Below are positions 20,068 through 31,789 of a stretch of 64,000 bases of DNA, piece after piece. The notes beneath the pieces are model-generated. The model was given only the letters and a program-made list of their open reading frames with translations. It had not been told where the DNA came from and ran no database searches. The position numbers were made by a program, and so were the translations under genes. Numbering within the stretch: the first letter of the stretch is position 1; the number at the start of each line of letters is the position of its first letter. This DNA comes from Prostheceraeus crozeri (lineage: Eukaryota; Platyhelminthes; Polycladida; Euryleptidae): assembly GCA_907163375.1 (NCBI GenBank), contig CAJQUW010007985.1:1-64000 (forward strand), in the 5' to 3' direction.

Positions 20068-21550
20068 GAGCGCGTTCGAGGAAAGTGAATTTAAACTCGA
20101 TATCTCGACCATTTATTAGACTTTCGAGAACTCGAGATTACAGTGCCGAGATCTCGATATTCCAGATTAGATTAGCTTATTATTTTTATACTGAACAAGT
20201 GAAAATTAATGTTTCATTGAATTGCCTGTTGGAACATTAGGTCAACTGTTGACGCAAAAAGTGCTAGTATTCCCAAACTTGCATATTATTGAAAGCCATC
20301 TGAAAGGCAATGAGTTATATAGTCTTGAAGATGCACAATGCTAAGTGACTGTACCTTTGAACTGTCTTTTAAATGACTGATAGCTGTATTTATCAGTCAT
20401 CCATGAATGCTAGCTGTGTTAAACACATATGTAGGCCTACATGTTGAACACCCACTCCAAGTCAATAATTATGTCAACTTGATGCTGCATCTAAACAACT
20501 AGTTACAAAATATTGTGTTATTTGGAGTGGACAAGGGAATACCGACCTCCAACCCACTTTCATACTGAATAAAGAAATCGTGAATTTGAAATGAATTTGC
20601 AACATATTTTGTGCGGCGGACTATTTCAAAATGAGCATTTCTATCGGACTATTGTCGGTCCCGGGAAATCATGTATTTGGATCAAGGTGAAGAGAAATGT
20701 AGAGCATTGTGTTGTGTACAATCGTGCACGGTGATAACTTTGTTTTAGGTTCCTATATATTTAATGAAGCGGATTCTTCCGTATTGTAAGAGGCTTTTTA
20801 CGGAATTGATTTACATAAGCTTTGTTTACCATGTACTAAATTCCTTTTCACCGCTGCAGGATTTCTAGTTTCAATTAATCGACGAAGGAAAAAGTGATAG
20901 GAGTTTCATGTAGAAGACTCTAAATACAACAAATTTTAATAAATAGTAACACTTGTTTTCATGAATTTCATTAATTGCCGTAGTGAATACGTCTCCGAGT
21001 TTTTTTTAAATTTTTTATGAGTATTGCATACTCATAGGCTGTCCATGCTTTTCAAATGCTCAACTAGTTTATTAAGCATGTTTTCACAACACTGTCGAAT
21101 TGGGGAATTCTACCTACTTTCCACCTGCTATTTCACACAGTTTTGGTCAAGAATCCGGTAATTTGATTCATCTCCTACGCCTTTGCTTCATCTAGCTGGA
21201 TACTTAAAACTTTGATAAACAGAACTGTTTTCACTTGAGATAATAAAGTATAAAATTTTGTGAAACACCATTCTTATCGCATTTATGCAAACAAGGATCG
21301 TTCTTTAAACGTAATTGAAATATTTCTATAATTAAGAAGAAAAACGGAATTATGAAATTAAATCGGCCACTGTCAGACATCAAGCCTCTTGAACACCTGT
21401 TACCATATGCAATAAATTGCGCTTTATGAGTAATTGAGACGAACCTGATATAGGCCTACTTGCAATCTCGAATTCGAGATATCGGTACTTGGAAAATATT
21501 GAACTCGAGATTGAATTCATTAGTTCGAGTCGCACTTTATCTGATTCGAA
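20068..21550. mobile_element. Candidate DNA transposon bounded by TCTCGA/CTCGAG word clusters
   Basis: The left cluster (20068-20165) holds TTCGAGG, CTCGATATCTCGA, TTCGAGAACTCGAGA and GAGATCTCGATA. The right cluster (21465-21545) holds TCTCGAATTCGAGATA, AACTCGAGATTGAATTC and GTTCGAGTCG. Read inward, both ends begin TTCGA and pass AAAGTG within some 20 bases. The interior of about 1.3 kb has no protein-like ORF. The architecture resembles non-autonomous DNA transposons with short subterminal repeats. No target duplication was identified. Confidence 0.4.
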
Positions 21551-21556
21551 GGGCCC

Positions 21557-21905
21557 CACTTAGTTAGTTAGTTATCCAGTTTTAATCCGGTGATTTCCCC
21601 GTGTCCGAGGGTGGCCGGATGTACCTTATCTTGCCGCAATCGCCTTCACACCTCGTCTCCATTTCCCTCTGTCCAATACGTACTTTTTCGTCAGGCCTAT
21701 CCAAGACATTTCTCTTCCACTAGCGTCTTCCACATTTTCTTGGATCGTCCTCGCTTTCTTCTACCCCCAAAATTCAGCGCTCTCCTCAAAGCACTAAATT
21801 CATCCGTCCTCAAAACATGGCCACACCATCTCACTCCATTTGTCCTTAATAAACTATCAACACCCTCATTCAACCCAAGCAACCGCATCAGCTCTTCACT
21901 GTTGT
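21557..21905 (-). mobile_element. LINE 3' end, C-terminus of endonuclease-reverse transcriptase
   Basis: On the minus strand RWCGHVLRTDE is followed by KRGRSKKMWKTLVEE, the zinc-finger-free C-terminal tail common to RTE-like and related LINE polyproteins (R..WxGHVxR...GRxxKxW). After one frame change near 21700 it continues as GLTKKYVLDRGKWRRGV and stops at 21626. The copy is therefore decayed as well as 5' truncated. A short tandem tail (TAAC-type, TTAGTTAGTTAGTT on the plus strand at 21559-21572) marks the 3' end. Confidence 0.75.
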
Positions 21906-21909
21906 AAAA

Positions 21910-22096
21910 ATGGCGCAGTGCTTTTTCGTCGGATGTGGCAGCAGCACCAATACTTAGTGCACAAATAAATAGGTAGCTTCTACAGATTCCCAAAAAATGT
22001 CCTTGTTCAATTAATGGTGTCGGAGCACAGGATGGAAAGACTTTACTCCTAATAAGCATAGTCGAGTCTGTTCTGACCACTCCGCCGACGTAAACA
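21910..22096 (+). pseudogene. Decayed THAP zinc-finger domain
   Basis: Read on the plus strand in more than one phase: ATG opens MAQCFFVGCGSS (the first Cys pair), then SFYRFPKNV, then WKDFTPNKHSRVCSDHS. These are the ordered signatures of a THAP domain (C2CH, W, F-P, CSxH). THAP domains open P-element-type transposases and several host DNA-binding proteins. At least two frame changes and a stop after GCGSSTNT make it a pseudogene. It abuts a LINE end of opposite orientation. Probably the remains of a P-like transposon or THAP gene copy. Confidence 0.7.
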
Positions 22097-22915
22097 AGAC
22101 AAAGAATCTATGAGATGGTATGTTATCTGACCAATATCGAGCCAATTAGTCTCTATTTCGTTTGCGACCTACCGCAATCTAATGTCTCAAATGATTCCAA
22201 TGACTGAATATTTTTCAGAGTGCATTCTGTCTAAAAGTGATCTTAATTCAATGATTTCGAATTAGAACAACATTTTGACTTTATCTAGAAATATCGTAAA
22301 TTGAAGCCACTGCGATGCATCGAAGCATTCATACTATCTTCATTTCAGACAATATGTTACCAAATTTATGTACGTACAACTGTCAAATACTGTATATGTA
22401 CAACATGCATAATTTTTATCTTAATATTGAGTGAATAATACGTCACTTCAAAAAATGGTGAACGGAGTTTGATAGCACTTCTCCTATTATGGAAGAGATA
22501 CACCAACTGTAAAAAGTTGCATGCTGAATTTAATTAATATTAGTGCAAGTACTTTTATCTTTTTTTTAAATCGCATGACCTGAGAAAACACTTGATCACC
22601 TTCCTTGACTTCTTATTGACAATTTTTGAAGCTAAAGGCTCACTGCGTAGCACCAGTCAGCGGAGAAGAGTTGCAGGGTCGTGAGAAGGTTCTGCTAATT
22701 CACTATCATGTTGATGACTTGGAACTAAGTTAAATGATTCGATTTAGTAAAGCTATTATCCAAGCGATGACCAAGACAGTGGCATAGGTGGTGGTGATGA
22801 TTATGACCCTCTTTTAGTCAAAAGACGAGAAAATTAGCCAAATTGTATGCGTTTCATCTCTCAAGTGATCGTCTTGAGAACGAGAGCAGTGAAACCCATG
22901 TTTGCATAAAAGTTT
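22097..22915. other. Intergenic stretch, nothing recognised
   Basis: No protein-like ORF or clear repeat seen. Confidence 0.4.
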
Positions 22916-23639
22916 TAGTCCGGCAGCCAGAACGAGTTTGTGCAGGGAACGAGGCCGAAAGTGAGACTTTCACAGAATGATGTACACCCTATGCCTACTA
23001 CGAATCGGCACGTCTGCCGAGTTCTAGTGAGTTCCTCTTGTCAGACAAGATCAAAGAAAAACACATGTAAATCCAATGGGACGCAGATTGCAGTTTTTGG
23101 CTAAAATGAAATTTTGTATGTTTTCTCTGATTAAACGAAAAGTACTAAGCCCAGAGTCATAATTTTTGGCATGGAATGTCTTCAAGTCATTTCCTTTCAT
23201 TTTCATGCACCCCTGTCTATATAGCTAAACGCATTTAGATTTGGCGAGCCTCTTAATGTCGGTAAACACAAACATTTTGAGCAACTTTATCCACATTCAA
23301 CCATATTCTCACATACATTGCTGATTAAATGCATGATAAAAGCACATGCACATAATAGGAAATGACCTAAAGACATTCTATGCCAAAAATTATGACTCTG
23401 GGCTTAGTACTTTTCCTTTAATCAGAGAAAACATAGAAAAATTCATTTTAACAAAAAACTGCAATCTACGTTCCATTGGATTTACATGTGTTTTTCTTTG
23501 ATCTTATCTGACAAGAAGGGGAACTCACTAGAACTCGGCAGACGTGCCGATTCGTAGTAGGCATATGGTGTACATCATTCTGTGACAGTTTCACTTTCGG
23601 CCTCGTTCCCTGCAGGAACTCGCTCTGGCTGCCGGACTA
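22916..23639. mobile_element. Palindromic MITE with ~300-bp inverted arms
   Basis: Ends TAGTCCGGCAGCCAGA and TCTGGCTGCCGGACTA are reverse complements. The arms (about 22916-23205 and 23355-23639) match throughout, including GATCAAAGAAAAACACATG and CCAGAGTCATAATTTTTGGC, around a short unmatched centre. It has no ORF of its own. Partial relatives lie at 39595-39846 and inside both arms of the large inverted pair (near 29750-29990 and 47290-47620). A non-autonomous foldback-type DNA transposon; the source transposase is unknown. Confidence 0.85.
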
Positions 23640-25560
23640 TTTATTCCTTCAACACTTCGCAGACCTGTTCGCTAGATTCATCAACCATGCCAGTTATCTC
23701 AACATGCATAGTGACAAAGTGGATTTCGGACTTTAGGCATTATTCCACTATGCAGTTCTTGTCAGAAAATCCCGCTCGGTGCATCTGATGTGGGTGACAC
23801 TCGTCACCCACCTATCAGTTTGCATGCGACAGTCAACTGATAATCGCATTAAGAAATTCGTCATGAATTTTCTATTCATGAATCAATCAATGTCTACAAC
23901 GCCGCTCGGAAGATAAATTCGAGGCGCGCGATACATGTCACAAATTTTGATGGATGAATTCGCCAAAATCTAATGACTCTACTCACTGTAGAACATTAAT
24001 CGCTAAAATCTGGCTCTTATTTTCAATCATTGTTGATGTACGTCATTTCATTAGGCGTGTTGAATTTGCACTAAAATTTCCCTGCCAAATGACAAAATTA
24101 TTGAAGACAACATGACTAAATGCCGTCGATAGCATGACTAATGCAAGGGCCAAAATAGCATATCGAAGTAATGTTGTCAATACATAAAAAAAGGCCTGAA
24201 TTTGACTATTTGACTTCGAAAAACATTGCAATTGACTTCAAGCTATTGCAATTACTTAGTCGGTGCAATTTTGGCCGCGCAGCTATTTTACAGGCTGAGC
24301 CGGTCCAATCATTTTCCATGTCTTACCACACATCATATTTCTCAGTTACAGGAGACTTCAAAACACTATACATGACCAAATCTCTATTCATTGGTTCACT
24401 TATTGTAGAGAATTTCTATCTTTTACTTATTTATGATATTGATTATTTCCTTTCTTAGACATTTATGAAACACTCGCTATCACCGACTCAGCTACTGTGA
24501 TAGTCGTCAGACCAAAATTGTACTGAATCAGCCGTTGCAATAGCCACTGCCTTGACTATGCAGTCAAAGGACTGACTGAGTTCATTTATCTTTCATGACA
24601 GCGCAAATTTAAGAATAGTTTGAGCTTCATTTGCAGGAATTGTAGTCTAGAGAATTCATTGTTCACTTCAATATGGCATCCGACTCCAAATTCTAATACA
24701 TAGATGGTCCTTCAAGTGAAACATAAATGATAAAATTGAAGAATTTTCGTCTCGTTTGTGGGAAATCAAGCAAGACTACATGTCAGGTCACTAACATAAG
24801 GAGCTGTGAGGAACCCCTGAGGAGACATTGACAAACTTGATGCTTTGATTTTGCTGCATTATCTGTTTGAGGAAATGCAGTGTAGGTATATTGAACAAGT
24901 TTCCTGGATTTTGGTGCCTGAATTCAGACAAAAAATGTATACATTAAATTTAGAAATACAAACACGAATAAATATGATTGGCACTTACGAATTACTTCTG
25001 AGAATTATGCAACTCAACCGACAATTCAGAAAATCTATGTAGCTCTCTTTGACATCCACATAAAGCAACAGCATTCTACCTCTTTGATGATCGGTGCTTC
25101 TGTAAAATGCGATCATCTGAAAGATACCGAAAACAGCTGATTTACTGATCCCGACCTACTTCTGGAAGCCGCCATCGTTTAGGTACCGTTGTCATGACAG
25201 CGCGTGTCCACGAAATTCTATTGTTCTCAATGTCAATGACCGTTCTAGTCCTTTTATATTATATAGTGTCGGATTTCTATGGATATTTCAATTTGGGTAA
25301 ATGTATATTTACAAAATGTATCTGCACAAGTCTACAAATATTGATATCCACGCATGCGCAACAATATTTGCGTTCTCCAGTAAAATAAAATAAAATCAGC
25401 TACTGCTATTTAACTTCTTTACAACAATCGTCTACTAACTATAATATTACAAATTGCATGAACGATATGTCTACGCGTGGACAAGGTTTCATTGGATGAG
25501 AGAAAAATGACGTCATATAACAACATAATGAAAATGATTGATAACAGAAGGGTTGAATAA
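23640..25560. other. Intergenic stretch, nothing recognised
   Basis: Several short ORFs lacking domain-like sequence. No clear repeat was recognised. Confidence 0.4.
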
Positions 25561-26229
25561 TCAATTATTCCAAAAACACTCATCTTGTGAAAGACACTGC
25601 TCCAAGATTGAAAGATTAGTTTTTAACAGTCGTATAGGAAGCGAGACTCTACAAAGAGTCTGAAATTTATCTGCCAGTTTTGCCAATTTCATTGCGAAGC
25701 TCAATTCAGTTCGTGAATAGTTAATATTGTTATGTTTTAAGAGATATGTGAAATCTCCTTTATTATTCTCACACAAGGATAATATATGATTGGCGTGTTT
25801 TCCAATAAAAATTTTACATGTGACACTCAAAAGATGGCTTTGCTTTTCGTATTTTAAGTGTTGTTTCAAAGAATTCACTGACGTTGAAATGTCCCCCGCC
25901 GGTTCTTTAAAATATTCCACTGATTCGATGAATGTATGACGTTCAACAACACTTTCCTTCAACTGTTTTGTAAATGTTTCGATTCTGAAAGGAAGTGTTT
26001 CTTCCTTCTTTGCTTTGGCTGCGAGTTTCCGTTTTTCTTTGTATTCTTTTCGAGCAGAACGTATAGCGTCAGGATTGAAGAGTAGAGGCGCTTTTTTCAC
26101 TTGCTGGTCTATATATGAAAAGTATTCAGAATGTTTCTCCGATGGAATGAACGACTCTGCAATATATGTGAAGAACTGTGGAAGTATCGTTGCAATGTTA
26201 GCTTGTTCTTCAACGACTGCTTGACTCAT
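25561..26229 (-). CDS. Hypothetical 222-residue helical protein
   Basis: A single uninterrupted ORF from an ATG at 26229. It begins MSQAVVEEQANIATILPQFF. A basic helix lies near residues 60-76 (ARKEYKEKRKLAAKAKK). The C-terminal half is helical, with FTYLLKHNNINYSRTELSF and then LCRVSLPIRLLKTNL. The C-terminal pattern has the look of small helical nucleic-acid-binding regions found in mobile or viral elements, but I cannot name a family. The ORF is well above chance length for this AT-rich region. It lies downstream of, and in the same direction as, the small ORF at 26491-26763, so both may belong to one transcript or one element. Confidence 0.55.
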   Translation of the reverse strand: MSQAVVEEQANIATILPQFFTYIAESFIPSEKHSEYFSYIDQQVKKAPLLFNPDAIRSARKEYKEKRKLAAKAKKEETLPFRIETFTKQLKESVVERHTFIESVEYFKEPAGDISTSVNSLKQHLKYEKQSHLLSVTCKIFIGKHANHILSLCENNKGDFTYLLKHNNINYSRTELSFAMKLAKLADKFQTLCRVSLPIRLLKTNLSILEQCLSQDECFWNN

Positions 26230-26490
26230 GATTGACGGAGAAATTAGTACAAATCACTATGTTCAAAATATAAGAAAAACGTAATTAAAAGACAGTGGAA
26301 CGATGAGAGCAAGCAGATGATAAGTGTTGATTGAAATAATAGCACAACAATCTGAACACACGATACAATGAGAGAAGAGAGTCAAATGAAACAGTACAGC
26401 GCTGGCAGATGCTTTGTCGTCATGCGGGTGTACTGTCGCGCTGGCAACAATTAAAGCAACTTGCCAACGTACACTTAAAATCTCATTGTT
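26230..26490. other. Gap between the two minus-strand ORFs
   Basis: Contains two similar GCGCTGGCA words near 26400 and 26440. No gene seen. Confidence 0.3.
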
Positions 26491-26763
26491 TCACAAAGCT
26501 GTAGCAACGACAGGAATTCTGAGAACGCCAGATGAAATGACAATAGTCAGAACATTCTTCAATATAGTCCATCTTTTTCTTAAATTATCATAATGTTCTA
26601 GTCTAAGTAATAATTGGGATTCTTTATCTTTCATGTATCTGACTCTATCTGCACACTTTGCTTTGGGGGCTTCGCTTCTTAGGCCAGGGGCCATATCCAT
26701 TTGTTCCAATATCGGATATAAAGGGGCTGATGGTTCTTTTGTTTTTTTATTTTCATCTTCCAT
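26491..26763 (-). CDS. Small protein with overlapping PSAP and LYPxL motifs and hydrophobic tail
   Basis: A 90-residue ORF. MEDENKKTKEPSAPLYPIL contains PSAP, the binding motif for the ESCRT protein Tsg101, directly overlapping LYPIL, which fits the LYPxL motif bound by ALIX. The middle is a charged helix (DKESQLLLRLEHYDNLRKRW) and the C-terminus is hydrophobic (NVLTIVISSGVLRIPVV), probably membrane-associated. Such motifs recruit membrane-scission machinery in cell proteins and in budding viruses. The start context is AAAAAATGG. It could be a host adaptor, an element-derived gene, or the first exon of a longer protein. No breaks are visible. Confidence 0.5.
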   Translation of the reverse strand: MEDENKKTKEPSAPLYPILEQMDMAPGLRSEAPKAKCADRVRYMKDKESQLLLRLEHYDNLRKRWTILKNVLTIVISSGVLRIPVVATAL

Positions 26764-27247
26764 TTTTTAAGCAAATATTTTACTACAATGATACAGGATT
26801 ACTACAATTACTACAGGATACTACAATTTTGTATCTACCTAGGTGTGGGATCATACGGGTTGTGCATTCATAACATAGCGTTAATAACATAAAAGCAATC
26901 TATTAATTCATTCTCTGCTTTGAGGGAATATTCTGTTGTTATAGCAATCATTCAATACAATATCGCAGTATCGACAGTCGAGACCGACTGTCAAGTCAAA
27001 ACCAAAACTTTTCTGGATTTGGTTTTGTAAATGGAATTGGATGTGGTTAGTTTTGATACTGCAATTTCCCCTTTGACATTCAAGCACATTTAATCATACC
27101 GCGTCACATAATGTTGTCAAGGAAACTTCATTCACCTACAATGCCGCTTTGCTTAGATCACCATTAATAATTTTCACTTACTATTTAAACACACACAATT
27201 CATAAAACGTGACACGTTACAATCTTAGTTTGAATTTTATCGTCACA
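26764..27247. other. Region between divergent minus-strand ORF and plus-strand exon
   Basis: Probably holds the upstream regions of both. A repeated ACTACAATTACTACAGGATACTAC-like stretch (26785-26830, repeat word ACTACA) lies next to the minus-strand start. I see no clear TATA box. Confidence 0.3.
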
Positions 27248-27334
27248 ATGGTTGGATCTACTGAAAGATCTGTTCGATTGGAGACAAAGCGGAGAAGAAT
27301 TCAGAAGTTAACAAGGGAAATCATACATGCAAAG
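27248..27334 (+). CDS. Likely first coding exon of a host gene
   Basis: ATG opens 29 codons beginning MVGSTERSVRLETKRRRIQK and ending ...IIHAK, followed exactly by the donor GTATGT (AAAG/GTATGT). The product start is basic and helical, as in a nuclear or RNA/DNA-binding protein, but it is too short to identify. The large repeat arm begins about 260 bp downstream, inside the presumed intron. No following exon was recognised in the window, so the rest may lie beyond 50 kb or outside it. Confidence 0.45.
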
Positions 27335-27604
27335 GTATGTCATTTTTCGTTTTTTCTTTTTTAATGTGTCCTGGAACAGTCATATCACCATTACTTCCCA
27401 AGCCTAGTTTATGCAGGCCTACGATGTTGGTGCTTATGCATATTGGTCTGATTCCAATAAACCAAAATCAACCGGGTGCAAAAATCAGACTTGAAAATTC
27501 AAGCTATTCGTTCTGGGACAAATATCGCATTCTCCAGTGCAATGCAGAGTAGACATGTTTCAAGTTAGTTTATGGCACCTCATAATAATTATCCAGGAGA
27601 TTTT

Positions 27605-27875
27605 CAATGACGCAAATCGGACAATTTGACGCAGAAACCATTTTTACCAACTGAATTCGTCACTTCAGATACGTGACTTGACGCAAGTCGGTCTTTATGA
27701 CACAAGTGGTATATCAGACGCAAGAAGTATATTCGACTCAAGCTGAAGTAAATGAAAATTGAAGTAAGATTTTTTGACGCAGTTCGTATATTTGACTCAA
27801 AATCATGAAATAAATTCTGAAAACTTCCTGACGCGTCCGAACAATTTGACGCATTTGGTATATTTGACTCAAAAA
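27605..27875 (+). repeat. Outer word cluster of the left copy, TGACGCAA/TGACTCAA type
   Basis: ATGACGCAAATCGG, TTTGACGCAG, CTTGACGCAAGTCGG, TTCGACTCAAG, TTTGACGCAG, TTTGACTCAAA, CTGACGCGTCCG, TTTGACGCATTTG and TTTGACTCAAA occur within 270 bp, mostly on one strand. The cluster marks the element end. Confidence 0.7.
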
Positions 27876-28917
27876 CGATCGATAATGCAATGCGGTTTAT
27901 TAATATCCAAATATACAGTCAGAAGTCCTCTCAACAATTTTATGTATCGACTAAAGCGTTTATCTCAAAAGAACAAGTTAACATGGAATCAAATAGGCCT
28001 ATATTAAATGATGCCCAAGATTAACAATCTTATTTCAGATTGCGGTTCATGGTAAATTTTACACAACAGAAGTAAGGCGATCATGCTTTCTTCTAATTCA
28101 ATGTTATCCGCTGTTAGAATTATTTGTCAGGATAATTTGATCAAAGTTTCAATGATCATCACATTATAAATGAGCTAACCGCACGAGGGATCGTTATTCA
28201 AGGGATCGTGAAGTAGGCATGTCATTCCTTGAAAATGCATGAAACTGGAATTGAAACTGAGAGAATTGTTTAGGTCTAATTTGTGGAATGTGAATTTAGC
28301 AAGGATGTGGAGGGGAGCACAGTATGGAAGCTACAATATCCGAAAGCAATAGGCCTATTGTCAATAAGAACTTTGTAAAGGGATAACACAGCAGAGCATT
28401 TATAAGCCTCACACCAAGCGAGCAAAAATTAGAGGAAAAACTTTGCAACAAATAATAAATATAAATGGGACAAAGAACAAGAATAGAAGGATATCAGCAG
28501 ATGTCACTTTCCTTTCAGGTTATAGTTTCAATGATTTTTGTTATTTTCTTGATATTGTTATTTATGAATTGAAGCCAAAAGTAGGCTACCAAAATTCACT
28601 CTAAGCATTCGATAGGGCTCTGAGGTTCTTAAAGATATTTTTATATGCTGGGATTAGAAAATGAGAAAATCTAAAAAAACAAGAAATAGCAGTGGACAGC
28701 AATGGTATGAATACACATGTAGACATACGATAATTAGACTTCTAAAATATCTGTCACATGCATATGCAGATATCATCATTGCTAGAAAACATTGCTGTCT
28801 ACTTACGTCTACATTGTACATTACGCACAATGATGATGCTGAAGCGCTACAGCATTATCATTGTCGCCTTCTTTAAATCGCACCCCTCCGAGCAAACGGA
28901 TCCGATCAGCATCTTAT

Positions 28918-29175
28918 AGTTTCGTCGGATATCAACGAATCTTCACGGTTGAACGGATCGAAGCACACCATCATTTCTGCGTCAGGAGCCGTTTGGATAT
29001 CCAGTCTATCTCCGCGGATAACAAATTTTTATCCGAAGGAGATCCGCATCTTGTAAGTGGATATGCTTGATATCCAACAGATATCTGGTTCGTTGTTTTT
29101 TTGACGGATATCCGTGCTATCGGCTGTGCATTCTGGTTATCCGCCTGGCATCCCATTGTTAACAACGGATATGTA
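28918..29175. repeat. GGATATCC/GGATA word cluster
   Basis: Eleven or so words of the GGATATCC, CGGATA or TATCCG type in about 260 bp. The counterpart in the right copy lies at 47995-48245. It sits within one arm and is not terminal, so it may mark the end of an older nested insertion. Confidence 0.55.
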
Positions 29176-29749
29176 ACAATCGCGACTTCGATGTCAGCTT
29201 GTTATCCCTACGCTGTCATCTAGTATTTGATTTCGATATTTGTTGGTTATACATTCGATGCGTGAAGCTATCCGCCAATGATGAACAATCCAAAAACCAA
29301 CTAATCCTCAGATCGGACAGATAATTGCATTCTATACAATCCGGGGATGCACTGGCTTCTGGCACAATTTTTGGCTGAAAACCGAATAACGATTCGCGTC
29401 TTACCTACTTATACGTACACACAACTAAAAACATTCATGCAATTCATGCAATAACAGAAAAATCAGACAAAAATAACAAAGTTGCCGACAAGCCTCAAGC
29501 AACGTAATTTTTAATCCAGTGGATACAGCAACGCATCCATGAGGATTCAAAACTACCGACTTTTGTTTTAGGTATACATGAAAAATTACTGAAAATACTT
29601 GTACTTTTCAACATTAGGAGGCTTGCCAAATCTGAATGTGATTAGCCTTACAGACAGGTCTGCATGCATAGAAAGTGACCTGAAGAAGCTGCATATAAAA
29701 AATTGTGGCTCTAGACAGTATTTCTAACTGAATAGCCGGAAACATAGAA

Positions 29750-29995
29750 AAAATGCTTCCAAAAGCTGCAATCTTCGTCCTATTGCATTAAAATGTGTTT
29801 TTTATCGTGTCTGACGAGATAAGGAACCGGATAGAACTCGGCAGACGTTTAGCTTCGTGGTAGGCTTCTGTGAAAGTCTCATTTTCGGCATCGTTCTTTG
29901 CTGAATCTCGCTCTGGCTTTTTGACTATTTCTATGCAACTAGTAATCTTTGAACTCGTGCGATCAGGCCATAGAAATGGACTAGGCCTATTCGTG
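29750..29995. mobile_element. MITE-related segment inside left copy
   Basis: AGAACTCGGCAGACG, GTGAAAGTCTCATTTTCGGC and GAATCTCGCTCTGGCT match the arm of the 22916-23639 MITE. Present at the matching place in the right copy, so it was inserted before the two copies parted. Confidence 0.6.
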
Positions 29996-30654
29996 TATTC
30001 GACCGCTCTGTGTCTCTCGAAAGGAAGTAACACTGAAATCGATGACACATCACCCGGCCATAATAGATTGGCAAAAAGAATGTTTAGGACCACATAATAG
30101 TGTCCAGTGAGTGAAATGTTTCCGAGTTTTATTTAAGTAGGCTAAACCTTCTTCAGATAATTGTCGTGAGGCATGATGCACTTCTCCCCTTCTATAATAA
30201 AATTGTCAATTCGAAGATGAAGCAAAACAAAATATCCTTATAACGTTATGTTTCTGGCAACTTCTGCAAAAGATTTTGACCAATTATTGTAAGGGTAGAA
30301 TTCTTTTACCCACTGCGTAAATAACTATGTTTCTCTCTCCTGACGCTCGATTTATACTGACTTTTTGTTGATTGTTGGCTTTTTTGCCCCTTAAGAAGCG
30401 TGAATACGTGAAACGTCGATCCTGTAAGCCTACATAGTTTTTATTACAATTTCTTAGCCAATAAATTCTTAAAGAAGACACTTCAACGTACTTTTGGTTC
30501 ATCATGAAGAATCATCTGTTGGCTACAATCGTATTCATAATACAGTGTGAATTCCAAAAACAATAATTAGTATTATACACTGTAGTATATGTAGTTTTAT
30601 TTAGTATATATATTAGTATATTATATATTAGTAGTTATAGATACTAGTTTATTA

Positions 30655-30905
30655 TCATCATCATCATCAGGGTATTTCTCTCTCCCTTAGGAGGAACCCC
30701 TCTCTCTTCAGCGTCCACAAAACTTTGTCTTTAGCCATGCGGCTCCATGTGCGTTCCAAATCGTCGTGCCATCTTGATGTTGGTCGTCCACGTGATCTTT
30801 TGTAGTTGCGCGGAGTCCATTCTGTAAACCCTGTTGTCCATCGGTTGTCATTTCGTCGAGCCACATGTCCTGCCCATCGGCAACAACCTAATAGTAACAA
30901 CCTAA
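30655..30905 (-). mobile_element. LINE 3' end inserted in the left copy only
   Basis: On the minus strand RWAGHVARRNDNRWT, then RSRGRPTSRWHDDLER, are the C-terminal signature of a LINE endonuclease-reverse transcriptase family. It ends in a GAT-type microsatellite tail (ATCATCATCATCATC at about 30656-30668, plus strand). It is 5' truncated. The matching site in the right copy, near 46570, lacks it, so this insertion is younger than the split of the two copies. Confidence 0.75.
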
Positions 30906-31789
30906 ATGCTAATAGTTCAGGCCTCCCCGGCCAAAATACAAATTTTTCTAGGTTTTCAGGTTTTCAAAAATTTCTCGAAATCTGCACGAGCGAGATCAAA
31001 CAAAACTGGGAGGCATTAATTTGGGACGGCACAAAATGGGAAGCATCATCAGCAAAGCTATAGCGAAGGATGTAAGCCTAATATTCTTCCAAAATTCTCT
31101 TGTCACTTTATTATACCATTTTTGTGTGTGGTATAAATGAGCTTATTAGTAGCTTAAAAATTCTTGAGGTTGAAAGAATCTGATCAAAATTGAGCTAGAC
31201 TTGTAAATGTATGCTTGACGACTTAAATCGTCACACACCATTGCAACTTAGTGATTATCATTATGACAAATTATAAACCTATCTTATTAATAAGAATTAG
31301 CTCGAACTTGGATACATGAACTTTCAAAATACGTATGAGATTGCCGAATGATTAAGAGTGCAAGCAAAGGTAATTGAGTTTTACTTCATACAGTATAAAT
31401 AAATCACTCTTATAACCCTAAAATCGACGATGACGCTGCAGCGAGTTGTAATGATGCATAGACTGCACAGTAAGGAAAGGCGAGCGATTTTCAAACAGTA
31501 TCTGATCTCAGTCGACAATTGCACGGCGCGTGACAGAAGAAGATCATTGACTAACAGATGATGAGCTGACTAATCGGTCGCTTATGAATCCCGAACCTCA
31601 GGTTTATCTCCAACCCGTTGACACAGTTGTTACCATCCATCCATCCACTCAGCACTCAAGGCACTCAAAAAAGCATAGAAATTTACTATCTCTTATTGAA
31701 TAGCTCTATCATTCTTGCTGTTGAGAATGAAAAATGTGCATGTGTTTATGACTACACATTAGGAATTCCAAAGTCATGGAAAGTTTCAG

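Noticed and set aside
22916-23639. Target-site duplication for the palindromic MITE
   Set aside because: Flanks share only T-rich bases, too little to call.
28661-29070. ORFs that recur on the opposite strand near 48109-48508
   Set aside because: Their recurrence is explained by the large inverted pair. They are short, lack domain-like sequence, and differ between copies as non-coding DNA would.
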